From an uncultured Eubacteriales bacterium (lineage in GTDB: Bacteria > Bacillota > Clostridia > Oscillospirales > Oscillospiraceae): DNA of 10,617 nucleotides. The stretch is from positions 1 through 10,617 of the forward strand of contig OMQS01000050.1 of assembly GCA_900313295.1 (NCBI GenBank), read 5' to 3'. Shown one piece after another: positions 1-5,688 of this stretch. Position 1 is the first letter of the stretch. The number at the start of each line of letters is the position of its first letter. The translations under genes were made by a program, and so were the position numbers. A model generated the notes under the pieces. The model did no database searches. It saw only the letters and a list, made by a program, of their open reading frames with translations, and was not told the DNA's origin.

Positions 1-146
1 CCGCGGACTTTGCCTGCATCCGGACGGAGGATCTGCCGCAGATGGCGGCGTGGGCGGAGGCGGAGGCCAACCCCGTGTATCCGGTGCCGGTGGTCTTCGA
101 TCGGCAGCGGTTTATAAAGGTCATCCGGCGGGTGATGGTGCCTTGA
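1..146 (+). CDS. 3' end of an unrecognised protein (partial)
   Basis: A plus-strand frame is open from the left edge and stops at TGA 144-146, giving 47 visible residues that end in FDRQRFIKVIRRVMVP. The frame reads as normal protein (acidic and Ala-rich, then a hydrophobic YPVPVVF stretch, then a basic C-terminus), and codon third positions are G/C-rich like the genes around it. I do not recognise the family, and the start lies outside the window. The next gene is on the same strand 152 bases on, separated by a stretch with only a hairpin, so it is unclear whether the two are co-transcribed. Sure of the frame only to a moderate degree because it is short. Confidence 0.55.
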   Translation, partial: ADFACIRTEDLPQMAAWAEAEANPVYPVPVVFDRQRFIKVIRRVMVP

Positions 147-230
147 CCGAGGCGACGCCTGCGCGGCGGAGCGCGGGATGCTGTACCGGCCAAGGAAACT
201 TAAAGTTGCCGAAAAAATCAGGCCATGCAA

Positions 231-260
231 CCTCCGGTAGGTGGTAAAACCGTCCGGAGG
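231..260 (+). other. Hairpin ahead of the zinc-ribbon gene
   Basis: CCTCCGG (231-237) pairs with CCGGAGG (254-260) around a 16-base loop. GTTGC (205-209) can alternatively pair with GCAAC (227-231), so two mutually exclusive folds exist. No T-run follows, so this is not a standard intrinsic terminator. It may be a weak terminator of the upstream gene or a leader structure; nothing shows a function. The rest of 147-298 holds no gene that I can support and no convincing promoter. Confidence 0.25.
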
Positions 261-298
261 CCTGTATGATATAAAAAACAAAAGGGGGAGGATGACCG

Positions 299-1135
299 AT
301 GCAGACAGTTCGCTGCGCCGCCTGCGGCAAGAGCTATGATTACCAAAAGGAGGGCTTCTGCCCCCGCTGCGGCGCCTACAACCGTCCGCCCCGACGGGAA
401 TGGGTGGCCGCCGACGGCTCCGTTCACCACGGCGCGGACCGCGCGCCCGCCCGCTCCGGCAAGGTCTGCTATGAGGAAAAGGTCTGCTACGAGGAGAAGC
501 AGTGCTTTGAGGAGCAGACCCGCAGACCGCGGAAAAAGCCGGCTGCCCAGGCCGTCCCGAAGCCCGCAAAGCCCCACCGCGCCAAAGGAAAGCTTCGGGA
601 TAATGGCACGGCGGCCGTGGTCATCACCCTTGTGCTGGCGATCCTCATTGCGCTGGTAGCAGACGGCGGGCTGCTGGAAAAAGCGCCTTGGAACAAAGAC
701 AGCTGGGATCCGGAGCCGCCCAAGCCGGACCACAATTACGACGTGGGCATTGACGCCTCCTGCGGCGACGCCTTCTGGGTCAGTGACGACCTGGCCTTGC
801 AGTTCATGGGCTACTTGACGAACGAGGACGGAGAGACGTACCTGTTCTTCCTGTCCAACGACTATGACATGGCCATGGATCTGCTGACAGACAGCTTCGT
901 CACCATAGACGATCAGAACGGCTCGTCCTATGTGGCCGGCAACTGGGGGTATAGCTGGATATGCTTTGACGCAGTGCCCGCTGTGGGATGGCAGACGCTG
1001 CACATCGAGTCCGAATTGGGCGAGATCACCGTTCACGACCTCGCCCCCGCCGGAGACGACAGCATGATGGAGGGAGTCTGGATCGTTCCCAGCCAGGATG
1101 CCATCTACGCAGCGCTGGAGCAGCCGGCCGTATAA
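299..1135 (+). CDS. Zinc-ribbon, single-pass membrane protein of unknown function
   Basis: A 278-residue protein in three parts. Residues 6-24 form a zinc ribbon (C6-x2-C9 and C21-x2-C24, CAAC and CPRC knuckles), expected to bind structural zinc in the cytoplasm. Residues 55-72 carry three near-identical hexads (KVCYEE, KVCYEE, KQCFEE), followed by a basic Lys/Arg/Pro linker. Residues about 104-121 form one hydrophobic helix. The C-terminal ~155 residues are acidic, rich in Trp/Tyr/Phe, and probably lie outside the cell. The layout (zinc ribbon, disordered linker, helix, extracellular beta-type domain) is common among uncharacterised Clostridia proteins. I cannot name the extracellular fold. 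The start is set by GGGGGAGG at 284-291, 7 bases before ATG 299; an ATG at 292 is in another frame. No terminator is evident before repeat cluster 1. Function unknown; topology moderately sure. Confidence 0.85.
   Translation: MQTVRCAACGKSYDYQKEGFCPRCGAYNRPPRREWVAADGSVHHGADRAPARSGKVCYEEKVCYEEKQCFEEQTRRPRKKPAAQAVPKPAKPHRAKGKLRDNGTAAVVITLVLAILIALVADGGLLEKAPWNKDSWDPEPPKPDHNYDVGIDASCGDAFWVSDDLALQFMGYLTNEDGETYLFFLSNDYDMAMDLLTDSFVTIDDQNGSSYVAGNWGYSWICFDAVPAVGWQTLHIESELGEITVHDLAPAGDDSMMEGVWIVPSQDAIYAALEQPAV
461..514 (+). repeat. Three tandem 18-base units encoding (K-x-C-[YF]-E-E)3
   Basis: In-frame tandem repeat inside the zinc-ribbon gene. The units at 461-478, 479-496 and 497-514 encode KVCYEE, KVCYEE and KQCFEE. 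The first two differ only at synonymous third positions, while the third has diverged in protein. Each unit adds one Cys flanked by acidic residues, which could be an extra metal or redox site; that role is inference. Confidence 0.8.
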
Positions 1136-1171
1136 GAAGACTCCGATAACCTCCGCGCCGCCAAAAAACTG

Positions 1172-1453
1172 CCGTTGCGAGGAGCGCAGCGACGCGGCGA
1201 TCCGTATTCCCCGCGCACCGCACCCTCGATCCATGCGTAGGGTGGGGTGCCCTCACCCCGCCGTTTGCCGCGCACTGCACCTCTTGTTGTCCTTTCCGTA
1301 AGGGGTGGCGTCCCCGACGCCCCGCCGACATGCACCGCACCTCCATAATTCCTGTCATTGCGAGCCAGTGACCGACGTCACTGGTGTGGCAATCCGTAAT
1401 GTCCCCACGTACTATCTCCGATCCTGCGTAGGGGCGGGGTTCTACCCCGCCCG
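1172..1453 (+). repeat. Repeat cluster 1: five palindromic elements (A-B-B-A-B)
   Basis: The 402-base gap 1136-1537 holds no supported gene but is mostly dispersed repeats. Type A elements (outer TTGCGAG ... GGCAATCCGTA) lie at 1172-1206 (short form) and 1353-1398 (long form with inner arms CCAGTGAC/GTCACTGG). Type B elements (CGTAGGGGCGGGGT ... ACCCCGCC, two GC-rich arms) lie at 1235-1263, 1296-1327 and 1425-1453. They are joined by linkers carrying GCACCGCAC or GCACTGCAC. All five sit in the same orientation, which is opposite to clusters 2 and 3. Similar TTGCGAG...GCAATCC palindromes are widespread intergenic repeats in several bacterial groups; I cannot name the formal family. Confidence 0.85.
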
Positions 1454-1482
1454 TCCCGCCTTCCGCCTCCATCTAAAAACGC

Positions 1483-1516
1483 AAAAAAGCATCCGAAGCC
1501 CTTCGCCTCGGATGCT
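1483..1516 (-). terminator. Intrinsic terminator of secG
   Basis: On the minus strand AGCATCCGA (1516-1508) pairs perfectly with TCGGATGCT (1496-1488), 9 bp, and the T-run (complement of A1483-1488) follows directly. It lies 22 bases past the secG stop, so it is the natural end of the secG transcript and separates it from repeat cluster 1. Confidence 0.88.
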
Positions 1517-1537
1517 CTTTATTATAATATAATGTGA

Positions 1538-1780
1538 TTACATCCCTGCCGCCACCATGCAGTCCAGCACCAGCGTCAGAATGATGAACACCGCGCCCAC
1601 CCACTTGGTAGCCTTGGCCAGCTTGGCGTCGATGGTGCGCGCCTTGCCCTTGGACATATAGGAATCGGCAATGCCGCCGATGGCGCCGGACAGGCCCTTA
1701 CTCTTGCCGGACTGGAACAGCACGATGAGAATGAGAACCAGCGCTGCCAGCAGCTGCACGATAGTAATAGCGATCAACAT
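1538..1780 (-). CDS. secG: Preprotein translocase subunit SecG
   Basis: An 80-residue small membrane protein, normal length for SecG. SecG is the third subunit of the SecYEG channel; it helps SecA drive secreted proteins through the cytoplasmic membrane. Two hydrophobic helices (about 2-22 and 59-78) flank a cytoplasmic loop with the family hallmark FQSGKSKGLSGAIGG (residues 22-36). The start ATG at 1780 is preceded by GGAGGG about 8 bases upstream, and by its own promoter at 1839-1867. It is monocistronic, ending at the terminator 1483-1516. The upstream neighbour lexA is divergent. A confident call from the loop motif, length and topology. Confidence 0.95.
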   Translation of the reverse strand: MLIAITIVQLLAALVLILIVLFQSGKSKGLSGAIGGIADSYMSKGKARTIDAKLAKATKWVGAVFIILTLVLDCMVAAGM

Positions 1781-1838
1781 AGTTTTTCCCTCCGATTTAT
1801 TGGATGCCCGCAGGCATAATATCCATCATGTATTGCTC

Positions 1839-1867
1839 ATCATACCATACCCCTGTATAAATTGCAA
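1839..1867 (-). promoter_or_regulatory. secG promoter (sigma-70/SigA type)
   Basis: On the minus strand, -35 TTGCAA (1867-1862) and -10 TATGAT (1844-1839) are separated by exactly 17 bases. A TGG just before the -10 makes an extended -10. An A/T-rich stretch (1868-1900) upstream could act as an UP element. The 5' leader to the secG ATG would be about 50 bases. Confidence 0.8.
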
Positions 1868-1900
1868 GTAAAAAGAAAAAAGATTTTTCAAAAAAATAAT

Positions 1901-1914
1901 CGAACAGTTGTTGC
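1901..1914. promoter_or_regulatory. Probable LexA (DinR-type) operator of lexA
   Basis: CGAACAGTTGTTGC matches 12 of 14 positions of the Gram-positive LexA box CGAACRNRYGTTYC. The left half CGAAC is perfect and the right half is GTTGC instead of GTTYC. It overlaps the lexA -35 (1911-1916), where bound LexA would block RNA polymerase, fitting the autoregulation known for lexA. The secG -35 is 34 bases away on the other side, so secG is less likely to be controlled. Confidence 0.65.
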
Positions 1915-1939
1915 AATGCGCGGAAAAGTGTGGTATACT
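1911..1939 (+). promoter_or_regulatory. lexA promoter (sigma-70/SigA type)
   Basis: -35 TTGCAA (1911-1916), 17-base spacer, -10 TATACT (1934-1939), with TGG immediately before the -10. Transcription would start near 1946, leaving a leader of about 25 bases that contains only the ribosome binding site. The upstream half of the -35 overlaps the LexA-box-like site. Confidence 0.82.
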
Positions 1940-1970
1940 GCAAGGGAAAACAACGGAGGAGGGGGATCTG

Positions 1971-2606
1971 ATGCAAAAGCTCACCGCCATGCAGCAGAAA
2001 ATATACGACTATATCGCAAACACCGTCCGGAATCAGGGCTATCCGCCCTCCGTCCGCGAGATCGGGGAGGCCGTGGGGCTGAAGTCGCCCTCCACCGTCC
2101 ATTTCCACATCAAGCATCTGGAGGAGCTGGGCTACATCAGCAAGAGCGGCCGCAAGGGGCGTGCCCTCACGCTGACGGAGCGGGCAGCCCCTGCCGCAGC
2201 AGCCCCCGCGCCGGCGCAGGAGGCCGAGATGCCGTCCGGCCGTGTGCCCGTGCTGGGCGATGTGGCCGCCGGCTCGCCCATTCTGGCGCAGGAGTGCATT
2301 GATGACTATATCTCTTTCGACACCCAGGGGCGCGACGGGGAGTTTTTTGCCCTCCGCGTGCGGGGCGAGTCCATGCTGAACGCCGGCATCCTGCCGGGGG
2401 ATCTGGTGGTGGTGCACCGCCAGCCCACGGCGCAGAACGGGGAGATCGTGGTGGCGCTGCTGGAGGACGAGGCCACGGTGAAGCGCCTGTCCCGCAGGGG
2501 CGGCGAGGTGTGGCTCCTGCCGGAAAATGAGAACTACAGCCCCATTGACGGCCGCTATGCCTCCATCCTCGGCAAAGTAGCCGCCGTCCTGCGCACCTAT
2601 TCCTGA
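1971..2606 (+). CDS. lexA: LexA, SOS-response repressor and self-cleaving protease
   Basis: A 211-residue repressor of DNA-damage genes. RecA filaments on single-stranded DNA trigger its self-cleavage, which turns on the SOS regulon. The N-terminal winged helix-turn-helix (residues 1-65) contains PPSVREIGEAVGLKSPSTVH. An Ala/Pro-rich linker (72-88) follows, then the S24-type peptidase domain. The expected cleavage bond is A100-G101 in DVAAGSP. The catalytic Ser is S134 in RGESM and the general-base Lys is K171 in ATVKRL, so all key residues are present. The frame stays open upstream to about 1908, but the start is ATG 1971: CGGAGGAGGGGG lies at 1954-1965, the promoter -10 is at 1934-1939, and the protein then begins in the usual LexA way (MQKLTAMQQKIYDYI). 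Convergent with ybaB. Length is typical of the family. Confidence 0.96.
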   Translation: MQKLTAMQQKIYDYIANTVRNQGYPPSVREIGEAVGLKSPSTVHFHIKHLEELGYISKSGRKGRALTLTERAAPAAAAPAPAQEAEMPSGRVPVLGDVAAGSPILAQECIDDYISFDTQGRDGEFFALRVRGESMLNAGILPGDLVVVHRQPTAQNGEIVVALLEDEATVKRLSRRGGEVWLLPENENYSPIDGRYASILGKVAAVLRTYS

Positions 2607-2608
2607 AT

Positions 2609-2645
2609 AAAAAAGCACCCGCCGACGTTTTCTGCCGGCGGGTGC
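2609..2645 (-). terminator. Hairpin 1 between lexA and ybaB; terminator for the minus strand
   Basis: GCACCCGCCG (2615-2624) and CGGCGGGTGC (2636-2645) form a perfect 10-bp stem with an 11-base loop. The A-run (2609-2614) is on the left, so the U-tract follows the hairpin only for minus-strand RNA, i.e. transcripts of ybaB/dnaX. For lexA RNA no U-run follows the stem, although the hairpin starts 8 bases past the lexA stop. Confidence 0.8.
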
Positions 2646-2663
2646 CAACCTATGCAAACAGCC

Positions 2664-2704
2664 TGTCATTGCGAGCCGGTCCGCAGACTGGCGTGGCGAT
2701 CCGT
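2664..2704 (+). repeat. Solitary type A palindromic repeat
   Basis: A copy of the type A element (TGTCATTGCGAG ... GGCGATCCGT) with inner arms CCGGTC/GACTGG around CGCA. It has the same orientation as cluster 1. It stands alone between the two hairpins that end lexA and ybaB transcription, as if inserted into an intergenic terminator region. Confidence 0.85.
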
Positions 2705-2741
2705 TTCTAAAACAATGAATTGGGCGTTGCTTCAGTCAAAA

Positions 2742-2780
2742 GCACCCATCGGCATTCGTGCCGATGGGCGCTTCTTTTTT
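2742..2780 (+). terminator. Hairpin 2; intrinsic terminator for lexA, weakly bidirectional
   Basis: GCACCCATCGGCA (2742-2754) pairs with TGCCGATGGGCGC (2759-2771), 12 of 13 pairs, closed by a TTCG tetraloop and followed by CTTCTTTTTT (2771-2780). This gives the first good U-tract for plus-strand lexA RNA, 136 bases after its stop. On the minus strand only four Ts follow, so it would be a weaker stop for ybaB/dnaX transcripts. Confidence 0.85.
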
Positions 2781-2786
2781 GCAGGA

Positions 2787-3152
2787 TTACAGCCCGAAGC
2801 CCGGGATGTTTAATCCGCCGGTGAGGCTCTGCATGCTGCTCTCCATGGCCTCCTCGGCCTGACGCATGGCCTCGTTCACGGCGGAGAGCACCAGATCCTG
2901 CAGCATCTCCACGTCCTCGGGATCCACGGCCTCCGGCTGGATGACCAGCTCCGTGAGCTGCCGCTTGCCGCTGACCGTAGCCTTCACCACGCCGCCGCCC
3001 GCCGTGGCGGAGAAGAAGGCGTTCTCCACGTCCGCCTGCGCCTTTTCCATTTCCTGCTGCATCTTCAGGATCCTCTGCTGCATTTGCTGTTGCTGGCGCA
3101 TCATGCCGGCGCCGCCGGAGAATCCGCCTCTTGCGCTGTATCCCTTTGCCAT
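2787..3152 (-). CDS. ybaB: YbaB/EbfC-family nucleoid-associated protein
   Basis: A 121-residue small DNA-binding protein of the YbaB/EbfC family, dimers that bind DNA with little sequence specificity and coat the nucleoid. The N-terminal ~20 residues are Gly/Arg-rich. A Gln/Met-rich coiled-coil helix (about 17-47) follows, and then the beta-strand core GGGVVKATVSGKRQLTELVI, the ending of which resembles the family's usual signature. A helix with the PEDVEMLQDLVLSAVNEAM stretch comes next, then a Gly-rich tail. The start ATG 3152 has AAGGAGTG about 8 bases upstream. It sits 23 bases downstream of dnaX on the same strand, the classic dnaX-ybaB arrangement. recR, which usually follows in this operon, is absent here: lexA comes next, convergent. 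Confidence 0.93.
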   Translation of the reverse strand: MAKGYSARGGFSGGAGMMRQQQQMQQRILKMQQEMEKAQADVENAFFSATAGGGVVKATVSGKRQLTELVIQPEAVDPEDVEMLQDLVLSAVNEAMRQAEEAMESSMQSLTGGLNIPGFGL

Positions 3153-3175
3153 GTTTTTTCACTCCTTATTCTATA

Positions 3176-4966
3176 TTATTTAATGTTGAAATTATCCAGC
3201 CGGCTGCCCTCGGCCAGCAGCTCGTTCATGGGGTCGCTGCCCGCCGAAGCGGATTCCCAGGGGGATGTCTGCTCCGGCTCTCTGCGTTCCGGCGCGGCCT
3301 GCGGAGCCTGCTGCGGTGCAGGTTTTTCGGGTGCGGTGGGACGCTTCATGGTCTGCTTTGTCGCAGCTTTTACCTCCCCCAGCACGAAGACTACCCGCAC
3401 GGGACAGCCCGCCTCCTCGCTTGTGACGCGCTCCAGAACCTCCACCACCTCCGGACAGTCCAGATATTTCTTCACCATGTCGTCCCGACAGGTCACCGTC
3501 AGCACGCCGTCCGCCAGCGTGCCGGAGGCGGCGTTGAGGAAGACCCGCTTGTCGATGCGCAGGGCACCCTTGTAGCGATCCTGCAGCCGCTGCCAGATGC
3601 CCCCGTGCCCCGTCGGGGCGGGTTTGGCGGGCGCGGGCGGAGGTGCGTTTTCCACGGGAGCCTTGGGCGGCTCCGGCTGGGGTGCAGTAGGCGCCTCATC
3701 TGCTTGGGATGCGGCTTTTTCCGCATTGGAAATAGGCTTTTCCGCCGGAACAGCCAAAGGTTTTTCCAACACAACAGCCGCCTTTTCCACCTTGGCGGCG
3801 AGGGGCTGCATTGGCGTGAAGCCCTTGGCGGCGGCACGCTCCAGCCGCTCCATTCGGGCATTCAGCGCCGCAAGGTCGCCGCACAGCGTTTCGTCGCACA
3901 GCTTCATCAGGCACAGCTCCGCCTCTGTGCGCAGGCTGCCGCTGGAAGCCAGCGCGGCCAGGGCCTGCGCCAGCGTGTCCAGCATAAAGAGCAGGCGCTG
4001 ACCGGAGGCTAAAACACTAAGATTTTCAAGGGTCATCTCGTCATAAAGACCCGTCAGCAGGGCACTGCCGCCTTGGGGAGCGGAACAGCGGATCAGCAGA
4101 TCCCGCCCCAGATCGGAAAGCTCCCGCAGCAGAGCCGCAATGTCCTTGCCGTCGCAGTATAATTTGTCGAAAAGCAGCAGGGCGTCCTGCGTATTTCGGC
4201 GCAAAATAAACTCCATGAGCTGGGCGGCCTGCATCCCGCCGGCCAGCCCCAAAAGCTCCAGAATGGCGGGGGCGTTCAGGGTTCCCTCAAAGCTGCGGCA
4301 CTGATCCAGCAGGCTCAGAGCATCCCGCATGGCGCCGTTTGCCATGCGTGCCAGAATGTCCGCGCCGTCGGGGGTGAGGTCGATGTTTTCCTCGCCGGCA
4401 ATGTGGAGAAGCTGGCGGGCGATGTCCTGGGGCAGGATGCGCTTGAAGGAGTAGCGCTGGCAGCGGGAGAGGATGGTGGCGGGCACCTTGTGCAGCTCCG
4501 TGGTGGCCAGAATGAACACCAGATGCTCCGGCGGCTCCTCCAGAATTTTAAGCAGGGCGTTGAAGGCCGGCGTGGAGAGCATGTGCACCTCGTCGATGAT
4601 GTACACGCGCTTTTTCAGCACCGAGGGGGTATACACCGCCTCCTCCCGAAGGGCACGGACGTTATCCACGCCGTTGTTGCTGGCGGCGTCCAGCTCAGTG
4701 ATGTCCAAAAGCCTGCCTTCGTCGATGCCTCGGCAGGCCTCGCACTGATTGCAGGGGGCGCCGTCCACGGGGGAAAGGCAGTTGATGGCCTTGGCCAGAA
4801 TGCGGGCGCAGGTGGTCTTGCCCGTGCCGCGGGTGCCGGTGAAGAGGTAGGCGTGGCCGGTGCGTCCCTCCGCCACCTGCCGCTGCAGCGTGTCGGTGAT
4901 GTGCCGCTGGCCTACCACCTGGGAAAAGGTAGTCGGCCGCCACTTGCGGTAGAGCGCCTGATACAT
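3176..4966 (-). CDS. dnaX: DNA polymerase III subunit gamma/tau (clamp loader)
   Basis: A 596-residue AAA+ ATPase, the motor of the clamp loader that opens and loads the sliding clamp at the replication fork. Walker A is GTRGTGKT (residues 44-51). The structural zinc site is C63, C72, C75 and C78. Walker B is VYIIDEVH (121-128). Sensor 1 lies around ATTE (154-157), and the arginine finger is SRC (167-169). The ATPase and collar domains run to about 380. A Pro/Ala/Lys/Glu-rich linker (about 385-452) follows, then a folded tau-like domain (GIWQRLQDRYKGALRIDKRV, 456-535) and a disordered tail. The frame extends upstream to 5491, but ATG 4966 is the start: AAAGGAGG is 7 bases before it, the protein begins with the family's MYQALYRKWRP, and the longer frame would overlap the SRP RNA gene. 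No clear slippery heptamer for a short gamma form was found. Probably co-transcribed with the SRP RNA gene. Confidence 0.96.
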   Translation of the reverse strand: MYQALYRKWRPTTFSQVVGQRHITDTLQRQVAEGRTGHAYLFTGTRGTGKTTCARILAKAINCLSPVDGAPCNQCEACRGIDEGRLLDITELDAASNNGVDNVRALREEAVYTPSVLKKRVYIIDEVHMLSTPAFNALLKILEEPPEHLVFILATTELHKVPATILSRCQRYSFKRILPQDIARQLLHIAGEENIDLTPDGADILARMANGAMRDALSLLDQCRSFEGTLNAPAILELLGLAGGMQAAQLMEFILRRNTQDALLLFDKLYCDGKDIAALLRELSDLGRDLLIRCSAPQGGSALLTGLYDEMTLENLSVLASGQRLLFMLDTLAQALAALASSGSLRTEAELCLMKLCDETLCGDLAALNARMERLERAAAKGFTPMQPLAAKVEKAAVVLEKPLAVPAEKPISNAEKAASQADEAPTAPQPEPPKAPVENAPPPAPAKPAPTGHGGIWQRLQDRYKGALRIDKRVFLNAASGTLADGVLTVTCRDDMVKKYLDCPEVVEVLERVTSEEAGCPVRVVFVLGEVKAATKQTMKRPTAPEKPAPQQAPQAAPERREPEQTSPWESASAGSDPMNELLAEGSRLDNFNIK

Positions 4967-4998
4967 GAGCCTGCCTCCTTTAATAAAAGCATCGCAGA

Positions 4999-5020
4999 TT
5001 TCGCGTCCGCAGACGCGAAA
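4999..5020 (-). terminator. Hairpin between SRP RNA and dnaX, possible partial terminator
   Basis: TTTCGCGTC (5020-5012 on the minus strand) pairs perfectly with GACGCGAAA around TGCG, right after the SRP RNA. A T-run (TTTTATT) comes only about 10 bases later, so termination would be incomplete. It could release or protect the SRP RNA 3' end while letting polymerase read on into dnaX. No other dnaX promoter is visible in the 40 bases before its ribosome binding site. Confidence 0.5.
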
Positions 5021-5023
5021 ATA

Positions 5024-5168
5024 GATAGTCCTCCCCATGAAGCCGCAGAGCCGGCGCCCTTGCGGCACATGGATGATCCCTCTTAATGCTGCTCGGTTCC
5101 CCGCCTGACATGATTCGTGGGCATCCATTGCGCAAGACCGGCTCCGCAGCTTCACACGGAGGACTGTC
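5024..5168 (-). ncRNA. ffs: Signal recognition particle RNA (small bacterial SRP RNA)
   Basis: This is the RNA core of the signal recognition particle, which binds Ffh and directs membrane proteins to the translocon. The apex (minus strand, about 5119-5083) reads CATGTCAGGCGGGGAACCG then AGCAGCAT: a GGAA tetraloop closed by CGG/CCG, and the asymmetric GTCAGG versus AGCAGC loop that Ffh recognises. Below it CTTGCG/CGCAAG and ATGGATG/CATCCAT pair. Then GAAGCTGCGGAGCCGG (5153-5138) pairs with CCGGCTCTGCGGCTTC (5054-5039) with only G-U changes. The outer stem continues to AGTCCTCC (5165-5158) with GGAGGACT (5034-5027). No Alu domain is seen, so it is the small type, about 140 bases before trimming. 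Ends are approximate. An SRP RNA gene just ahead of dnaX is a known Firmicutes arrangement. Confidence 0.92.
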
Positions 5169-5177
5169 AATGGAGTT

Positions 5178-5206
5178 ATTTTACTACAAGTTGGGGCATT
5201 TGGCAA
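5178..5206 (-). promoter_or_regulatory. Promoter of the SRP RNA–dnaX–ybaB unit
   Basis: Minus strand: -35 TTGCCA (5206-5201), 17-base spacer, -10 TAAAAT (5183-5178). The predicted start near 5171 falls just before the 5' arm of the SRP RNA, which supports both calls. Confidence 0.78.
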
Positions 5207-5246
5207 CAGGAAAAAAGAAGATGTGGGGGAGATCACAAAAAATTCA

Positions 5247-5268
5247 CAAGGGAAACCTTGCTTTTTTT
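5247..5268. terminator. Short bidirectional terminator-like hairpin
   Basis: CAAGG-GAAA-CCTTG (5247-5260) is followed by CTTTTTTT on the plus strand. On the minus strand the same stem is followed by TGAATTTTTT. The stem is only 5 bp, so strength is doubtful. It lies upstream of the SRP RNA promoter, where it could stop stray transcription from either side. The rest of 5207-5353 is A/G-rich and shows no gene. Confidence 0.3.
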
Positions 5269-5353
5269 GAAAAATGGGATAAGATAAATAGAATAAGAGA
5301 GGGCAGATCACCGCGCCGGTGTGCATGACGAGGTGCAATGGCGCTTTTGGGGG

Positions 5354-5600
5354 TACGGATTGCCACGTCGCTCCGCTCCTCGCAATGGCAGAGATTTCAG
5401 CAGGAAGTGCTGTGCGCGGTCGGGCGGCGGGGTGAGGGCACCCTGCCCTACGGATGACAAGTAGTGCCTGCGGGCGGGACGATGTGGGCATCGTCCCCTA
5501 CGGGGGCATTGCGGGAAGTGCGGTGCATGCGGAATGCGGATTACCACACCAGCCTGCGGGCTGGTTCGCAATGACATTTTTATGCAGCGTATAGTGCGGC
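5354..5600 (-). repeat. Repeat cluster 2: A-B-B-A palindromic elements
   Basis: The ~480-base gap before the GTPase operon carries no supported gene. Type A copies lie at 5354-5390 (short form) and 5534-5576 (long form with inner arms CCAGCC/GGCTGG). Type B copies lie at 5421-5453 and 5471-5503. All run in the minus orientation. The tail 5577-5600 (TTTTATGCAGCGTATAGTGCGG) recurs at 8133-8155 in cluster 3 with few changes, so the linkers are part of the repeated unit. Confidence 0.85.
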
Positions 5601-5622
5601 GGGCGTTGGCGCCGGCGGGAAC

Positions 5623-5650
5623 TTGTTTATTCTTTTACATTATTTATGAT
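5623..5650 (+). promoter_or_regulatory. Promoter of the GTPase operon
   Basis: -35 TTGTTT (5623-5628), 16-base spacer, -10 TATGAT (5645-5650). A start near 5657 leaves a leader of about 32 bases with AAAGGAAG. The overlapping ATGATACAAAAGTCAT (5646-5661) is a loose ATGA/TCAT inverted repeat just past the -10, where a metal repressor might bind, but it does not match a Zur box I know. Confidence 0.6.
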
Positions 5651-5688
5651 ACAAAAGTCATTTGAAAATCGGAAAGGAAGCGCATTTT

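Noticed and set aside
218..1234. 338-codon open frame on the minus strand opposite the zinc-ribbon gene
   Set aside because: It is antisense to a gene with good ribosome binding site, zinc knuckles and membrane helix; its composition is erratic and it runs into repeat cluster 1.
1172..1453. CRISPR array
   Set aside because: Repeats are palindromic, of two alternating types, with linkers that are themselves repeated. Spacing is irregular, there are no unique spacers, and no cas genes are present.
3499..3861. Possible programmed frameshift in the Pro-rich part of dnaX giving a short gamma product
   Set aside because: Runs such as GAAAAAG and GAAAAAC occur in the GAA AAA register, but none fits X-XXY-YYZ in frame and no strong downstream hairpin was identified.
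4403..5086. 227-codon plus-strand frame over the dnaX start and SRP RNA
   Set aside because: Antisense to Walker A, the zinc site and the SRP RNA; no family features.
5646..5661. Zur or other metal-repressor operator at the GTPase promoter
   Set aside because: Only a 4+4-base ATGA/TCAT match with an arbitrary centre. Kept as a remark, not called as a site.
5207..5688. Riboswitch or leader RNA ahead of the GTPase operon
   Set aside because: The promoter at 5623-5650 leaves only about 32 leader bases, and the region upstream is repeats.
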